DNA from: Physcia stellaris
Taxonomy: Eukaryota; Ascomycota; Lecanoromycetes; Caliciales; Physciaceae
Length of the DNA stretch: 64,000 nucleotides
Reading direction: 5' to 3'
NCBI GenBank assembly: GCA_018902385.1
Contig: JABSSW010000034.1
Span: forward strand, 248,001-312,000
Of the stretch, positions 10,354 to 22,153 are shown piece after piece; position 1 is the stretch's first letter, and every line of letters starts with the position of its first letter. The notes below the pieces were generated by a model. It had not been told where the DNA came from, did no database searches, and saw nothing but the letters and a program-made list of their open reading frames with translations. The position numbers and the translations under genes were made by a program.

Positions 10354-11884
10354 ATGGCCACGAGCCGCATAGGAGAACTTGCAGCGATCATTGCCACGAA
10401 CACGAAGCAAATCGATGCATATCTTGCAGATACAGGACTACCGGGTCTATCGTTCGATCCAGATAGCCCAGCTCAGGTGCTACTAGACGACAGAGTGATT
10501 GCTTCGCGTCAAGCTATTCTTGATGCGACGGATGAGCTTCATGCGTTGATGCAAGGACCAATTGACATTCTTACAAGACAGCCTGTCAGTACAGAAGCGA
10601 TCATGTTGAAGAGTCAACTGCGTCCAACTAATTCAGCAATCGATAGTTCAACTTTCTCGTCAGCCTTGAAGCTATCACCAAATTTGGGCTTGCGTCCTCT
10701 TTCCCAGCCGGCAGTGACAGAACGACGTTTGCAGGTCTTGCTGAGGCCAGCGGACTCCCCGAAGCTCACGTCCGACGGCTTCTACGACATGCCATGGCAT
10801 TCAGGGTCTTCCATGAACCCAGTGAAGGCGTGGTATGCCACACGGCAGCCTCTAAGGCCCTTGCTGACACTCCTTTGCTACGACAATACATTGGCATGGT
10901 CTCTGAGGAATTATGGCCTGCAGCGACAAAGGTCAACCAAATGACTGTAAGGAAAAACAAGTAATTGGACTGACGATTGACAGACCGTGGAAGCACTAGC
11001 GAAATGGCCAGGATCCGAGGAGCCACACAATGCGGTAAGCTCCAGCTCTTCTGTCTCCGCACTTTTCATCCTGATATCCTGGCAAGGGATTCAACATTGC
11101 GCACAATACCGATGCTACAATCTTTGGCGAAATTGCCAAATATCCTGATAGGGACCAACGTTACGCGGACGCTATGACGTACTTCTCGAATGGTCCAGGC
11201 CTGGAGCATCATCACATAATAAAAGGATACGATTGGGCCTCAGTTGGAGAAGGGACTATCGTAGACATAGGAGGCTCTCATGGTTCCCTCAGCATTGCGA
11301 TCGCACAACAATTTCCGTTGTTGCGGTGTATAGTGCAAGATAGACCACAGGTTATCAGCTTCGGCCAGGACAGCTTGCCTTCAAATCTCCAGGGCCGCGT
11401 ACGGTTTGTGGAACATGACTTTTTCGAAGAGCAGCCCATCAAGGACGCAGACGTTTACATTCTGAGGTGGATCCTTCACGACTGGTCCGACAAAGATGCC
11501 GCTCGCATTCTACAGCGACTGATACCGGCTCTCAGGCTGGGAGCGAAGATACTGGTCCTTGAGCAAATTCTACCAGCACCAGGGGAGGTCTCGAAGTATC
11601 AGGAGAAGGCGTATCGGTGAGCGGGTGCTTCGAGCAGAGGTTCTGGTGTGCGCTTGGCTAAATCTCAATCCAGGTCGATGGATTTGGCAATGTGGGCCTT
11701 ACACAATGCAAAGGAGCGAGATATGGGGGACTGGGAGGCACTGTTGGGGATTTCCGATCCAGGATACAGCCTCAAATCGGTGACAAAACCTAAGGGTTCG
11801 AGATTGAGTATCCTCGAGATTATTTGGGATCCGCAAAGGACGTCGTCAGCCGCCGCAGTCAGTGAGACAGGCATTGCTCGCTAG
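10354..11884 (+). CDS. O-methyltransferase family protein 1 (SAM-dependent)
   Basis: Five exons: 10354-10584, 10647-10931, 10984-11034, 11087-11616, 11674-11884; 435 residues. Exon 2 might instead end at 10946 (better GTAAGG donor), which would add five residues. The shorter form restores the family sequence ATK-TVEALAKWPGSEEP. There is a winged-helix dimerisation region (LLRHAMAFRVFHEP) and a SAM loop VDIGGSHGS, in which the usual third Gly is Ser. The catalytic His lies in WILHDWSDKDAARIL, with a C-terminal ALHNAKERDMGDW helix. Related fungal enzymes methylate phenolic hydroxyls; in RiPP clusters a methyltransferase may act on the peptide N-terminus, so the substrate is open. Exons 2-4 match the paralogue at 50455 in length. 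Confidence 0.9.
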
Positions 11885-13167
11885 GTGTGGGCAAATAGGA
11901 AGAGTCAGATTGCAGCTGCAATATCGCGATCGAAGCACTGTTCGGGCACTCGCAGTGAGCTCTTGGGAAGAGACATGATAGAAAACGCCACTTGTCTGAT
12001 TAAGCGCTCAACCCTGAACGTTGAACCATTCAAGGTTTTGAAAGAAGGAACTCTACTACGATAAGGCATGGAGCCTTTGGCAGGAGCTTGATCCGCATCC
12101 TTTGCGGCGTGACTTTGGAAGCACTCTTTCAAGCTGCCAGCCTCCCGACCCTCTCACATTGTGGGTTCTTATCGCCAAGGCGCTACGAGTAGGACCGACT
12201 ATAATAGGCTAGACCTTTCTGAGCTAGCGGCTTGAACTTGCGCACAGAACTTTTACGGAAAATGAGGTGTGCTCTAGCGTCTGTGTTGTCACTGTGCAAC
12301 ACTATTAGCAGACATCCCTTTTCGTTTCAGCTATGTCAGATTGTGAACCCGACCTGGTCAATCACAAACGGTGCAGTATGAGAAAGGCAACCAAACGGCT
12401 TCAGGCCATGTGAAATGCCTAGCTGCGGCTGAAATCTAAGAAACATTCAAATCCATGCGTTGCATGGAGCTAGGTCGAGCTAAAGTCCGATGGGACCATG
12501 GGGGAGGATTGACAGAAGTCTTCTCCGACTGGGACGCAAGTTGAAAGTTATCCCGGCTATCCCAGCACCCGCAGGTCATCCCGGCGCGTGCATGATATCT
12601 CCCGGCTGACTGCGCCGCACTGCGGGGGCGTTTCCAAGCGTACCATCGTAGATGTCGCTTCTAATCACGCAACGATAAATGGCCTGACACTCGAGTGCAG
12701 GGAGTGTTCAACGATGGATCCGGAGAGGAAAAGCGCTGCTTAACGTTGGATCATGTGTCACGTTGATACTTCGTAGATGCCTGCCCCATCGCTTACCGGG
12801 GTGAGTTGTCACCCGCATCATGTTTTGAGCACGAGCGAGTCACTCTCAGTGCCTACTCCCAGTAGTTTGGTCCAAGACGGATTGGGAAATTGGGGTCTGT
12901 TTGGGGCATTGCGCAGGCAGAGTACAGCTCTGCAGCACGTTCAAGGTTCACAAGCTGTGAACAAAGAAGATAGCTCAGTATGAGGTTCTTCGTTTGAGAC
13001 TGTCATATCTCAAACATACGAAACACGAGGAAAGTAGTGTAACATTACGTTACAAACGCACTTATAGAGTCAAGCACCGTACTGGAGCTTGCCCTCTCCT
13101 TCGTTGCCAAATACTCCGACAAATTTCAGTTGGTTGATCGCACAAGTCTCGAGCATCAGGAGAAATC
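11885..13167. other. Intergenic, no gene seen
   Basis: About 1.3 kb of normal-GC DNA. Short ORFs (for example 11905-12132 minus, 12777-12983 plus) have no recognisable domain, signal peptide or splice context. Probably the terminator of methyltransferase 1 and the promoter of the SDR. Confidence 0.5.
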
Positions 13168-14201
13168 ATGACGGGCACCGTCATCATCACAGGAGCCAAC
13201 GGCTCCCTTGCCATTCCGGCCGTCCAGCACCTCCTCGCAAATTACCCCAGTTACACTGCCGTGTTGACTGTTCGCAACCTCATGGATAGCGATATCAACA
13301 CAAAGAAGCTACGTGCGACCATTGCAAAGTTCCCCGACGCCAAAACTTCGCTTTACCAGCTCGATCTTGCAAACCTCTCAGCTGTAAACGAATTTGCGAA
13401 CAATATCGCCGAGAAAATCCAACAAGGCACTCTCCCCCCTCTCGCTAGTCTCATTTGCAATGCCTATCACTGGAACCTGGTTGGTGGAGTCGAACTCACG
13501 GAAGACGGCTACGAGAAGACCTTCCAAGTGAACCATGTCGCTCATGCGGCCTTAGTCCTCCGACTTCTCAGCAGCTTCGGCTCTGAAGGCGGCCGTGTCG
13601 TGCTTCTTTCAAGCGACTCACACTGGCCTGGCAAGAACAGCCTTGAGAAATACTCACCTGCCATACCCGATGACTTGGAATTGCTGGTGAAACCGGGTGC
13701 GGACAAAACTCCTGATAACATGGGGCGTGGATTCCAGAGATATGCCATTTCGAAGCTTGTGGTGGTCACTTGGATGTATGCGCTGAATCGGTATTTGAAA
13801 GAGGTATGCTTAAGATCTAACCTCAAGCTAAAGTAATTAGAGCACCACTAATGGACTGCTAGGAGCCCAAATTTCGCAATATCACAGCTGTCGCCATCAA
13901 TCCAGGCAATCTGAGTGACTCTCGCGCATTGCGAACCAATACCCCTACTTTTCTTGTCTTGATGTCCAAGTTCATCATCCAGCCACTACGCTTTCTTATG
14001 CGCTTTATGGATCCCACAATGCGCACTTCTGCCGAAGCTGGGGCCGACGTGGTTGATCTCGCAGTCGGAAAAGCCCACCCACAAGAACGTGGCTACTTCA
14101 CTCTTCTCAAACCAGACGCCAGTGCCCCAGAAAGCCTTGACGAGAAAAAGCAGGAAAAGCTGTGGGAGAAGACTCTGCAGTGGACAAAGACCACGCTCTA
14201 G
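13168..14201 (+). CDS. Short-chain dehydrogenase/reductase (SDR)
   Basis: Exons 13168-13803 and 13863-14201 with a 59-bp intron (GTATGC donor, CTAG acceptor); 324 residues. The N-terminal nucleotide-binding loop is TGANGSLA, so the last Gly of the usual TGxxxGxG is Ala. The NAG position reads NAY (LICNAYHW). A serine at LLSSDSHW and the catalytic pair YAISK follow. The C-terminal lobe (INPGNL, then helices to the end) is complete. Such enzymes reduce ketones or oxidise alcohols with NAD(P)H; the substrate cannot be told. The position between the RiPP genes and the cupin/FAD oxidase pair suggests tailoring, but no direct link is visible. Confidence 0.88.
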
Positions 14202-14420
14202 AGTATGGTGCCAACACGAGCGCTGCTATGACCTAAGGTTGACATCAGGAGGCGTTAGGAGGCTCACAAGTTCTACACCGTGCAACCCAACTTAGAACCC
14301 AAACAGCCATATCTGTTATCCGTGGCTACAAGAATGGGTCAATAACACACTGGACTCTTTGTGTACATAGGCTAAAACAATGAAGACCATATCCCTAGAT
14401 TTCCCTTACAATCAAAGTGC

Positions 14421-15177
14421 TTAATCCATCTTCTTTCGATCCGAGAATTTCCTCTGAAGGTACGATGCCTCCATCTTCTCACACGCTAATGCCCAATCGG
14501 TTGTCCATTTTCTGTAAAAGGGCTGATATCCCAGCATAGCCCCCACCCATCTACCGATTACGATACCTAAAATCCTTGACAGGTTACGCCCAAAAGGTAC
14601 CCACCACGGGACGGATAGATACGAGCCACCAGCATCGAACATCTAACCAAATGTGCTCAATGTAAAAAAATGTCGCCAGCTTTACAATGATTGAGAGGTG
14701 GAAACCGCGACACACGAAAGATTGCGTGAGTTGAAAAGTATGACCCACACATACGAGCTGGATCAAATCCATGCGTCCACCTCCCATCACAACCTCATCC
14801 TGGTACCTGTACCAATTCTCGAAGAACACGGTATCCAGCCGGAACAGCTCTGCTGCCTCCCCACCTGAGAGTAGAAACCTAGTTGTTGCTCCAGTGTACT
14901 CAGCGTCTTCCTTGCTTCCCTCTTGTAGCAGCGGTGGAAACATTCGATGACTAGTCCACGGCGCTACCCTGACCTGGCCATCCCCAGGGCCAATGATGCG
15001 GTCGCATCCCTCGATCTCAAGTCCCAGTCGACCCTCCAAGACCTCCATGTACTCGCTCTGATAGGGGTGAAAGTGCGCTGGCGGTCTTTGCGCGCCCAGA
15101 GCAAGGATTTGCGGATGCCGATCTTGGACAGTCACTTCGAACGCGAACGCACAGTTCGGGCGGGAAACCACGCGCAT
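14421..15177 (-). CDS. Cupin-domain protein
   Basis: Two exons on the minus strand, 15177-14755 and 14642-14421, intron 112 bp (GTATGT donor, GTTAG acceptor, phase 0); 214 residues. The cupin core has the metal-ligand pattern HFHPYQSEYMEVLEGRLGL followed by the second motif around GPGDGQVRVAPWTSHR. A His/His/Glu first motif and His second motif are thus present. The C-terminal exon is hydrophobic and aromatic (VPWWVPFGRNLSRILGIVIG) and may pack on the sheet or a membrane. Fungal single-cupin proteins of this type occur in secondary-metabolite clusters as oxygenases, isomerases or dehydratases; which one this is cannot be seen. It is divergent from the FAD oxidase gene. Confidence 0.85.
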
Positions 15178-16078
15178 TTTGATGGCGCCATCAAAGCTGA
15201 ACGGATTCAGGACACTTGTCAGCTAATTGATTCACAAGTCCACATCTAAGTAAAGAGGTCACGAAAGCCAAGCAAATAGAAGGATCAAAGATAGCTCTTT
15301 GAACAAATATTCGGCTTAGAAAATGCGGGTTCATACGCAGCGAAGACTTCCAACTCATCTTGGGCCGGTTGTTCAGATGCGTATACTGTCATATTGTTAG
15401 GTGATCTTAGGCAAGACTCCACTTGTTCGAGAAGCCCAGAGGATATCAAACCACATAAAGGTAGATACTCTAGTAGACTCGCCCCAAAACTTGAATGGTA
15501 CTCGAGACCCAACTTTCAAAGCCGCAAGAACCTTTTCGTTATTTGCTGGGTCAACCATGGCCCCACCATGCACGCTTGCCTTTTTGCCTTAAATGTAATG
15601 GAAAGGAGGGTAAGCAAATCATGCAATACGAAATGTACTGATGACATGCAGATCATACGATATAAAATAAGCCGAATAACATGCGAGGAGTGGGCTGAGC
15701 TGGTTCTGTGGTGTGTTACACAGCAGGAGCAGATCGCTGCGCCTAGATAATATCTCTCAAATTCTTGGAGCGCCAATTTTATTTGCAAAAACCATGAGGC
15801 GCGGTCGCAGTACCCTGATCATTATGCTCGTCCATCCAAAAATACACCCGGACATCAGATCTTTATCATTCTCACATCGTCACTGAGTGAGTTTCAGCCT
15901 ACGCTGTGCCTCATGTAAGCATCCATGATCACAGTCGATGCAACCGGAAGGAATGAGCCAGAAGCTGAGATCTCAAGAGGGCAGTGGCATAGATTGAGAG
16001 ACTGGACCGTAAAAATAGTATAACAAGATCAAAGCCCGGGTACCTGGCTCCAATGCGCATTGGTACTGTTCAAGCAGA
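15178..16078. promoter_or_regulatory. Divergent promoter, cupin / FAD oxidase
   Basis: 900 bp between divergent starts. Short ORFs at 15285-15512, 15394-15750 and 15516-15788 overlap each other and show no domain. I see no gene here. Confidence 0.45.
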
Positions 16079-17807
16079 ATGTCTCATCTCGTCAAACAAC
16101 TGACTTTACTTAGCCTCTTGTGCCTCACCACGGCCTCAACTGTCACAATTGCAAGAAACAGTACTGCAGCAGCATGCCAGAAACTTGAGGTATTGTTTCA
16201 AGACTTTAACGTTTTGTCTTCGGAGAGGAACTACACCTCGCTGAGTACGGAAAACTGGTATACACATCATCTTTTTGACTCTTGGTGCGCCAAAGCTGAA
16301 CATCAAAAGGTCGCAGACCGCGTGGGCGAAGCCTTCCTGTATCGTACAACCAAGACGAACGTCAGAGGTCCAGCAGATCGTCCGATTGCTGACTCGCCGG
16401 AATGTTCCGTTTGCTATTCGTTCCGGAGGCCATATGCCATCTCCACTCGCAGCAAATATCAACGATGGGGTTCTCATTGACATGGCCTTGATGAATGGGG
16501 TAAGCTACGATGCTGCTCGAAACGAGGCAAGGGTGGGAGCAGGCCAAAGATGGCGGGACGTATACCATGCGCTCGACGGCTACAATGTGACTGTGGTAGG
16601 AGGCAGGGTGCTGGATGTTGGCGTAGGAGGTCTAATCCTGGGATGTGAGTATGTCTCAAACTTTCAATGAATTAATGCTGAGGGTGCAGGTGGTTTGTCA
16701 TACCTATCCGATCTCCACGGTCTCGCTTGTGACAATGTCGTCAACTTTGAGGTATGCCCTTATAACCTAGACAATTGTATCCCACTGACTCAGAACAAGA
16801 TTGTCCTTGCGGATGGATCAATCGTCAATGCCAATGCGAAGTCCAATTCAGATCTTTGGTGGGCGCTCAAGGGAGGAAGTAATAACTTTGGTGAGAATCT
16901 GGCAGTTAGAGCCTTGAGACTTTCCTAATATAGCCAGGTATCGTAACGACATTCACCCTATCTACATATCCTATACACGACGTTTGGGGTGGTAGTAAGA
17001 CATATACACTTGACCAACTACCTGCTCTTTTCTCCGCCCTGACGGAATACCAAACCAAACCCAACAAGGACCCTTACGCAAACCTCATCATGCAAGCTTT
17101 CATCACGAACGCGAGTATCGGTGCGTTCGTAAACATGGTTTATCTCAAACCCGAAGTCTCTCCCGCCGCTTTCAATCCCTTCTACTCCATTCCCACCGTC
17201 ACCGATACGACAAAGCTCCAGACCCTCACCGAATTGATAAGCGGTCAACTAGTTCCAACAATCCCTCGGTACGAAGCCTTCTGCCTCCAAAACAAATAAG
17301 CCACCTCCAGAGCTAACCTCTTCCAGATTCGACTGGTTCACCACCACCTTCAAACCCACAGTGCCACTCTTCTCGCAAATCAGCCGGATCCTGAAAACAG
17401 CCCCCGAGGTGCAGACCTTAAAATCGTTGACAGCGGGTTCCCTGGCCCTGGCACTGCAACCAATCTCCGCCAGCGTCGGTCACGCGGGTAACCGTCGCGG
17501 TGGCAACGCCCTGGGCCTGGAAGCCAGCCACCAGACCTGGTTCACGCTCGACACCGCTTACTGGAGCGGCGCCGACGACGGGGCCGCGCACACCGCGACG
17601 GGAGATCTCCTGGCCAGGATTGAGAACGTGGCGAGGAGCGACGGGAATTACCTTCCCTACCAGTTCATGAACGATGCGAGCTATGGTCAGAGTGTTATTG
17701 AGCATTATGGCGCTGCGAATGTGCAGAAGTTGAAGGCTGTGCAAGCGAAATATGATCCTAATCTCGTGTTCCAGAAACTGGTTCCTGGAGGCTTCAAGCT
17801 GCCTTGA
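16079..17807 (+). CDS. Secreted BBE-type FAD-linked oxidase
   Basis: Six exons: 16079-16257, 16310-16644, 16690-16751, 16800-16890, 16938-17268, 17327-17807; 492 residues. The intron 16752-16799 is 48 bp and stop-free, so it could be retained, but splicing restores the family sequence [13 protein letters not shown] signal peptide covers about residues 1-25. The FAD PCMH domain has the flavin-binding His near residue 101 in [30 protein letters not shown] and a C-terminal BBE segment ([14 protein letters not shown]) follow. The VGVGGL region lacks the Cys expected for a second covalent flavin link, so it is probably a mono-covalent enzyme. The family does two-electron oxidations with O2, often on alkaloids or polyketides outside the cytosol. 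Confidence 0.9.
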
Positions 17808-17876
17808 ATGGAGCCTTTCGATTCCTAGACGGCACGGAGAGACATGTAGCTAATAGACATCTGATGCATACTAGCC

Positions 17877-18221
17877 TCATTCATCTTGACCGCACTTGAC
17901 AACCATTGCCACGTAAGAACTAGTTACATGAGTTGGTATGTGTTTAGTGGGGTATGTTAAGGATGATGTGGTGGAAAAAGGTTCAACCAGATCCCACACA
18001 CTAGCATGGCACTCTTCGTTCAGGTAGCCCTCCAGGTACGACATGCCGCGAGATCGCCCCCGAGCCACCCCTAGGCGCTGTCCCAGTCCCAGTCCCAGTC
18101 CCACCACACCAAGAGTAGAAGCCTTAGATCCCTCGTCTCCAGGTGGGATCCAGATAAGTACAGGTTTAGACTTGAGCATCGATTCCGTGGCCCTTGCGCA
18201 AGCTGTCAGAGCATGATCCAA
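17877..18221 (-). other. Possible gene fragment with LIWIPPG motif
   Basis: An open frame of 114 codons. The only notable part is VLIWIPPGDEGSKAST near the N-terminus. It resembles the start of another minus-strand frame at 21108 (YLIWIPSGSHDLDSQ). A short CCCAGT tandem tract at about 18085-18103 makes the Gly/Leu-rich middle. Probably a relic of a repeated gene family; function unknown. Confidence 0.25.
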
Positions 18222-19559
18222 TGCTTGCTGAAAGCATGTAAAGGCTATTTATTGGGGCCTTCGTGGGCCAGACGCTCCTACTTGTACTCTTGCGAGGCTC
18301 CTGGATTAGTACTACAGTCTGAAATTTGATCTTGATCTGCACCCAAAGCACGGCCTTCGCAGTCGGTAAAGTTCTGGTCTCTTTAATCTTCGAGCAAAAT
18401 GCAGGATGGGCTTCAAAAAGTATTTTCGCATGTAAGTTTGGAGCTCTGAACCGCCGAAGATATCGAGATGAAGAATTAACAGCATGTGCAGAAACATTAC
18501 TCTATCTGCTGTAGACTTTCAGATTAGTCTCGTGTTCCCGGATAGTGGCTTCCTGAACTTATCATAGATGAGGATTTAGTATTTAACAAGTCTGAAAAGT
18601 AGAATCGAGAGAACTTTTGAGATGAGCTCCTTGGATGTGAGAAGAGCTTGAGAGAAAAGAAGATGTAGAAAGGCAGAGTATGCAATTAGAAGTGTATTAG
18701 AAGCTGATTATTGATGTGGATGTTACGTTCTTTCGTTTCTTCTTTTGTTATGGATTGCAGGAGGATACCCTGCTTAAGGCTGAGATATCGATGTTCTAAA
18801 GATCTTGCTTTGCATGTTGTCTTCTCGTTCACTCAGAGTTTCTAGGATGTGTAGTTTCCTAAGATGGAGACGCTTCCGGTCTGTCTCTCGCTAGCTCGAC
18901 CTATATATGAGAACACAAATTGCCCGAGCACACTTCAATCAGATATTCCACTCCACATGCGGAAGCTCACCATCCCTCTCCTCATCTCCATCTCCAAAAA
19001 ATCCACCCACTTCTGCTCCTCGAGCTTCCGAGCAGCTTCCTGTCTCTTCCCCCATTCTTCCTTACCGATCCCAAGATTCCCCAAAGATGCTTCAGGAGTT
19101 CCAAGCGAGCGCCCTGAATTACCCCTCCGGCGGATCGGCGAGGGAGGAAGGGAGCGGGGAGAGTGGTTGAATGCGAGATGGTATGGTGGGCGGAGGAGAA
19201 CAAGTCTTTGCTAAAGGTACCGGGTTTGTAGCAGACTAGGTCTGTGAAATCATGGTAGGCTGAAAAACATTGTTTTAAGATGGCTAACAGGCGTCCTCTT
19301 TCCAGTGGTATTTGGGAGGTCAGTATTAGTTTTTCTTTTCTTTTTTCTTTTTTTTTATTGGTTAGGTGTGGGCCACTGTACTTGTACGACTTGTATGACT
19401 GCCTTGGAAATTTCCATCTCTGGCCAACGCGCGAGATCCTATTTTATCGTTTTTGGATTGGGGACTGCACTGGGCGGGAAGTCTTCAGGGAGCTAGGAGA
19501 GTTATCAGCATCTAGAGATAGATTTAAATGAGGTTCGGAACCATAAGAACTCACAGACA
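18222..19559. other. Sparse region; one open frame without ATG
   Basis: No complete gene. On the minus strand a frame stays open from about 19225 to the TGA at 18937-18935. It encodes a charged helical stretch (KEEWGKRQEAARKLEEQKW) that looks more like protein than chance. It lacks a start codon and visible splice partners, so it may be an exon or a relic. The rest shows nothing I can assign. Confidence 0.3.
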
Positions 19560-21108
19560 AGACAATCATACTCAACATATTAGTCTCACAATGCACCATC
19601 AACGCAAGAACAGGCCCATGCCTTAGAGCCTGGCGCAGGCTCAGCTTTGTGTTCCAGAAGCCACTGTCGGAGATCCGCGTAGTCTTCTTCTCAAGGAAAA
19701 AGCGCTCTCAGCATATCATAGAACGACGACATTTCTCTGTCATCTCCGTCATAAGCACTAGAGGCAACGCCAACAACCTTGAGATTAATTTTGCCCAAGT
19801 ATGCGGTGACGCGCTGAGTTGGACAGGTCCTCTCACTTGGCAGCTTTAAAACCTTCAGTGCACGTATGTGAGAGCATATTAGTGCGATGTATCGATACGC
19901 AGCATGTGCCCAACCTTGGTCCGGATCAGCGGCCAGGTCTTCCATTCCTAATATGTCATCACTCATCTCTCTCATCTTCACCGCCAAGACGGAAGGACCT
20001 TAGATTGAATCGAGAGGCCTGTTCCTCGTCGACGGTGGTGGATCCAATACTGTAAATCGCAGATATCCAAGCTGCAATGGCAGTCATTTCGTGTGTGAAA
20101 AACAAAGATATGGAAATCCCACAGCAGAAACGTAGCTCTGTACACCGTTTTGGACCATCGCTACCAGTAGCTCGTACTTATCCAGGAATCGAGAAAAGGA
20201 TAGATCGGATTGATCTAACACCGACAATTCATCCATCTTTTCTACATCAATTTTATCATTTAGGTTATTCAGGCTCTGCCAGGAGTCGTTCTGTCAAACA
20301 CCGGCCGTTGACACGCCCGCTAAGACGCCTCTCGATCCAGAATTCTCATCCTATATATATTCGCGACAACCGGGGATTTAGTCCAATGTTGGAAGGGCCG
20401 CAGAAAATTGTTCTAGCATCAAGTCCTCAAACGCAGGGTTCCTTTACTGGAGGTCATTATCATATTTGCTGCCCATGCCTAAACCGGTCGAGCATTTTGA
20501 CACGGGATGTAAGGAGTAACTAGGCGACGAGCCGGACATATGTTCTCCCTTTCAGCTCCGCCCCCGCGGCCTCCCGATGCTCCCTTAGTAACCGCAGAAA
20601 GACGTGACAGTGGTCTTCGAACTTGAGGCGACTGTTCAGCATGAAAGCGCCCACGATCATTTCAATAGCGTCCCAGGTTCGACATTTTATTTTCGAGACC
20701 CCGGGGTAGCAAAGACTGGTACGTCGTCTTCCAGCTGCTGCACCGCTATGACGACATCAGTTACCTTGGTTCTTTTCGTGCAGGTAGGATAGCCAGACGA
20801 TCGGTGCTTCGTGCTAGGATCTGGACAATGTGTTTCAGATATCCCCAAAGAACTGTATCGCGATCTCGAAGGTGGTTCAGTGTAGACTGTAAGTATCTGC
20901 TTCGGGCTCTGTTCATCGTTGATTGAGTGAGGGCGAGAGCGACGTCAGTGGATCGGAGGAGGCTTGTTATGATGCTATTGTCTAGGATTCCTTTTCGGTC
21001 CCGGAATTGCGAAGCCATGGGATGTCTTGCGGCGGATACGAATGAGGGTTGAGAATCTAAATCATGGGATCCTGACGGAATCCAGATTAGGTAACTGTGT
21101 TTGGACAT
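19560..21108 (-). pseudogene. Degenerate gene of unknown family
   Basis: Several protein-like blocks follow each other on the minus strand. 21108-20761 (begins MSKHSYLIWIPSG, later STDVALALTQS and RYLQSTLNHLRDRDT) and about 20670-20524 (EMIVGAFMLNSRLKFEDHCH, then LRLLREHREAAGAELK) are the first two. 19987-19691 (AYRYIALICSH, LGKINLKVVGVASSAYDG) then reads through one TGA into EEDYADLRQWLLEHKAEPAP. Frames change between blocks and stops intervene, so I read this as one or two decayed genes. I do not recognise the family. Undetected introns could explain part of the breakage. Confidence 0.4.
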
Positions 21109-22153
21109 TGTCGGTAAATAGAATGAGTATCTGATTTGGTCGAAATCCCCTCTTCGCTTTAGAACTGGCGCTCTCCTGAATCAATGTATGCGTGAAGGAG
21201 GATAGTATCTTAAATGACTCTAAAGAAACGACGTTCAACAACATTGAGTTCATGGCAGTAGTTCGAGACGGCGCAGCCCGCGAGTTTCGATCAACAATGA
21301 CTCTAAGTAAGAAAATGTGCTGTGAGATGATTGCAACGTGAGGATCGCGATTTCGGACTAAACATCTCGAACTCTCATGTCTAGAGTTGAATTTGGTTAC
21401 ACAGATGCAGGACTTGCTCAAAATTCAAGATTTTTCTCTTCGATATACAATACTGATGCATTGCTCACTTATTATCATCTGTCGCTTGTCTGGAATAGAG
21501 ACGAGCATCGTAAACAACTTCTTGTGTTGACGAAAGTGCCAGACAATATGAAGATTTCGCTAGAAAGAATTGATTGAAGGTTCGATTCCAATATCATCCA
21601 GAAGGAAGATCAGACTGCTCAAAAGTGCACGCGACAGTCGTCGCTCTCGATGAAAATTCAGACGACACACTTCGATGAGAACACTATCCGACAGATTCTC
21701 AAAGCAAATGCTCCGGTCACTCATGATCTGAGCATAATCAGCGCCCCCTATTCGCCAAGGCTCATACTTGGCGAATAGGGGGCGCCGATTACTCGTATGG
21801 TTCAGAGCTTGAGGTGTCAAGGCTACGCAAATTGCGAATCGCAACGCTGGATGTGGTTGAATACAATTTCAAGCACAAGGCTTCTTGTTGAGAAAATGAA
21901 ACTCCGTGCCATATTCAAATGAAATGAGCATTGCAAGTCAGAACTTGCATACGCGAAAAGATCCACTCGGAAGATCACGTGCTAGCGCGACATTCCCCTG
22001 GACGGGATGACGTACGTGGCTTGAAAAGCCTAAATAAACACGACACGTCCCTTGTCAATGTCGATCCCCCTTCTATCTCCTCTCATCGATTTCATAAATT
22101 GCATTATTCGCCCATCACATATTTCCAACCAACCAAATCAACACTCGAATATC
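21109..22153. other. Intergenic with hairpin; no gene seen
   Basis: Overlapping short ORFs (21062-21421, 21377-21577, 21560-21844) show no domain. The only structured element is the inverted repeat at 21735-21791. The last few hundred bases before 22154 are the likely promoter and leader of the DUF7726-like gene. Confidence 0.4.
21735..21791. repeat. Perfect 19-bp inverted repeat (hairpin)
   Basis: The arm 21741-21759 (GCGCCCCCTATTCGCCAAG) is followed by a 7-base loop and its exact reverse complement at 21767-21785. Outer bases TAATC / GATTA (21735-21739, 21787-21791) extend pairing past one mismatch. The arms are GC-rich against the surroundings. Confidence 0.95.

Noticed and set aside
21572-21590. 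GGTTCGATTCC-like T-loop suggesting a tRNA
   Set aside because: No acceptor stem or anticodon arm can be folded around it.
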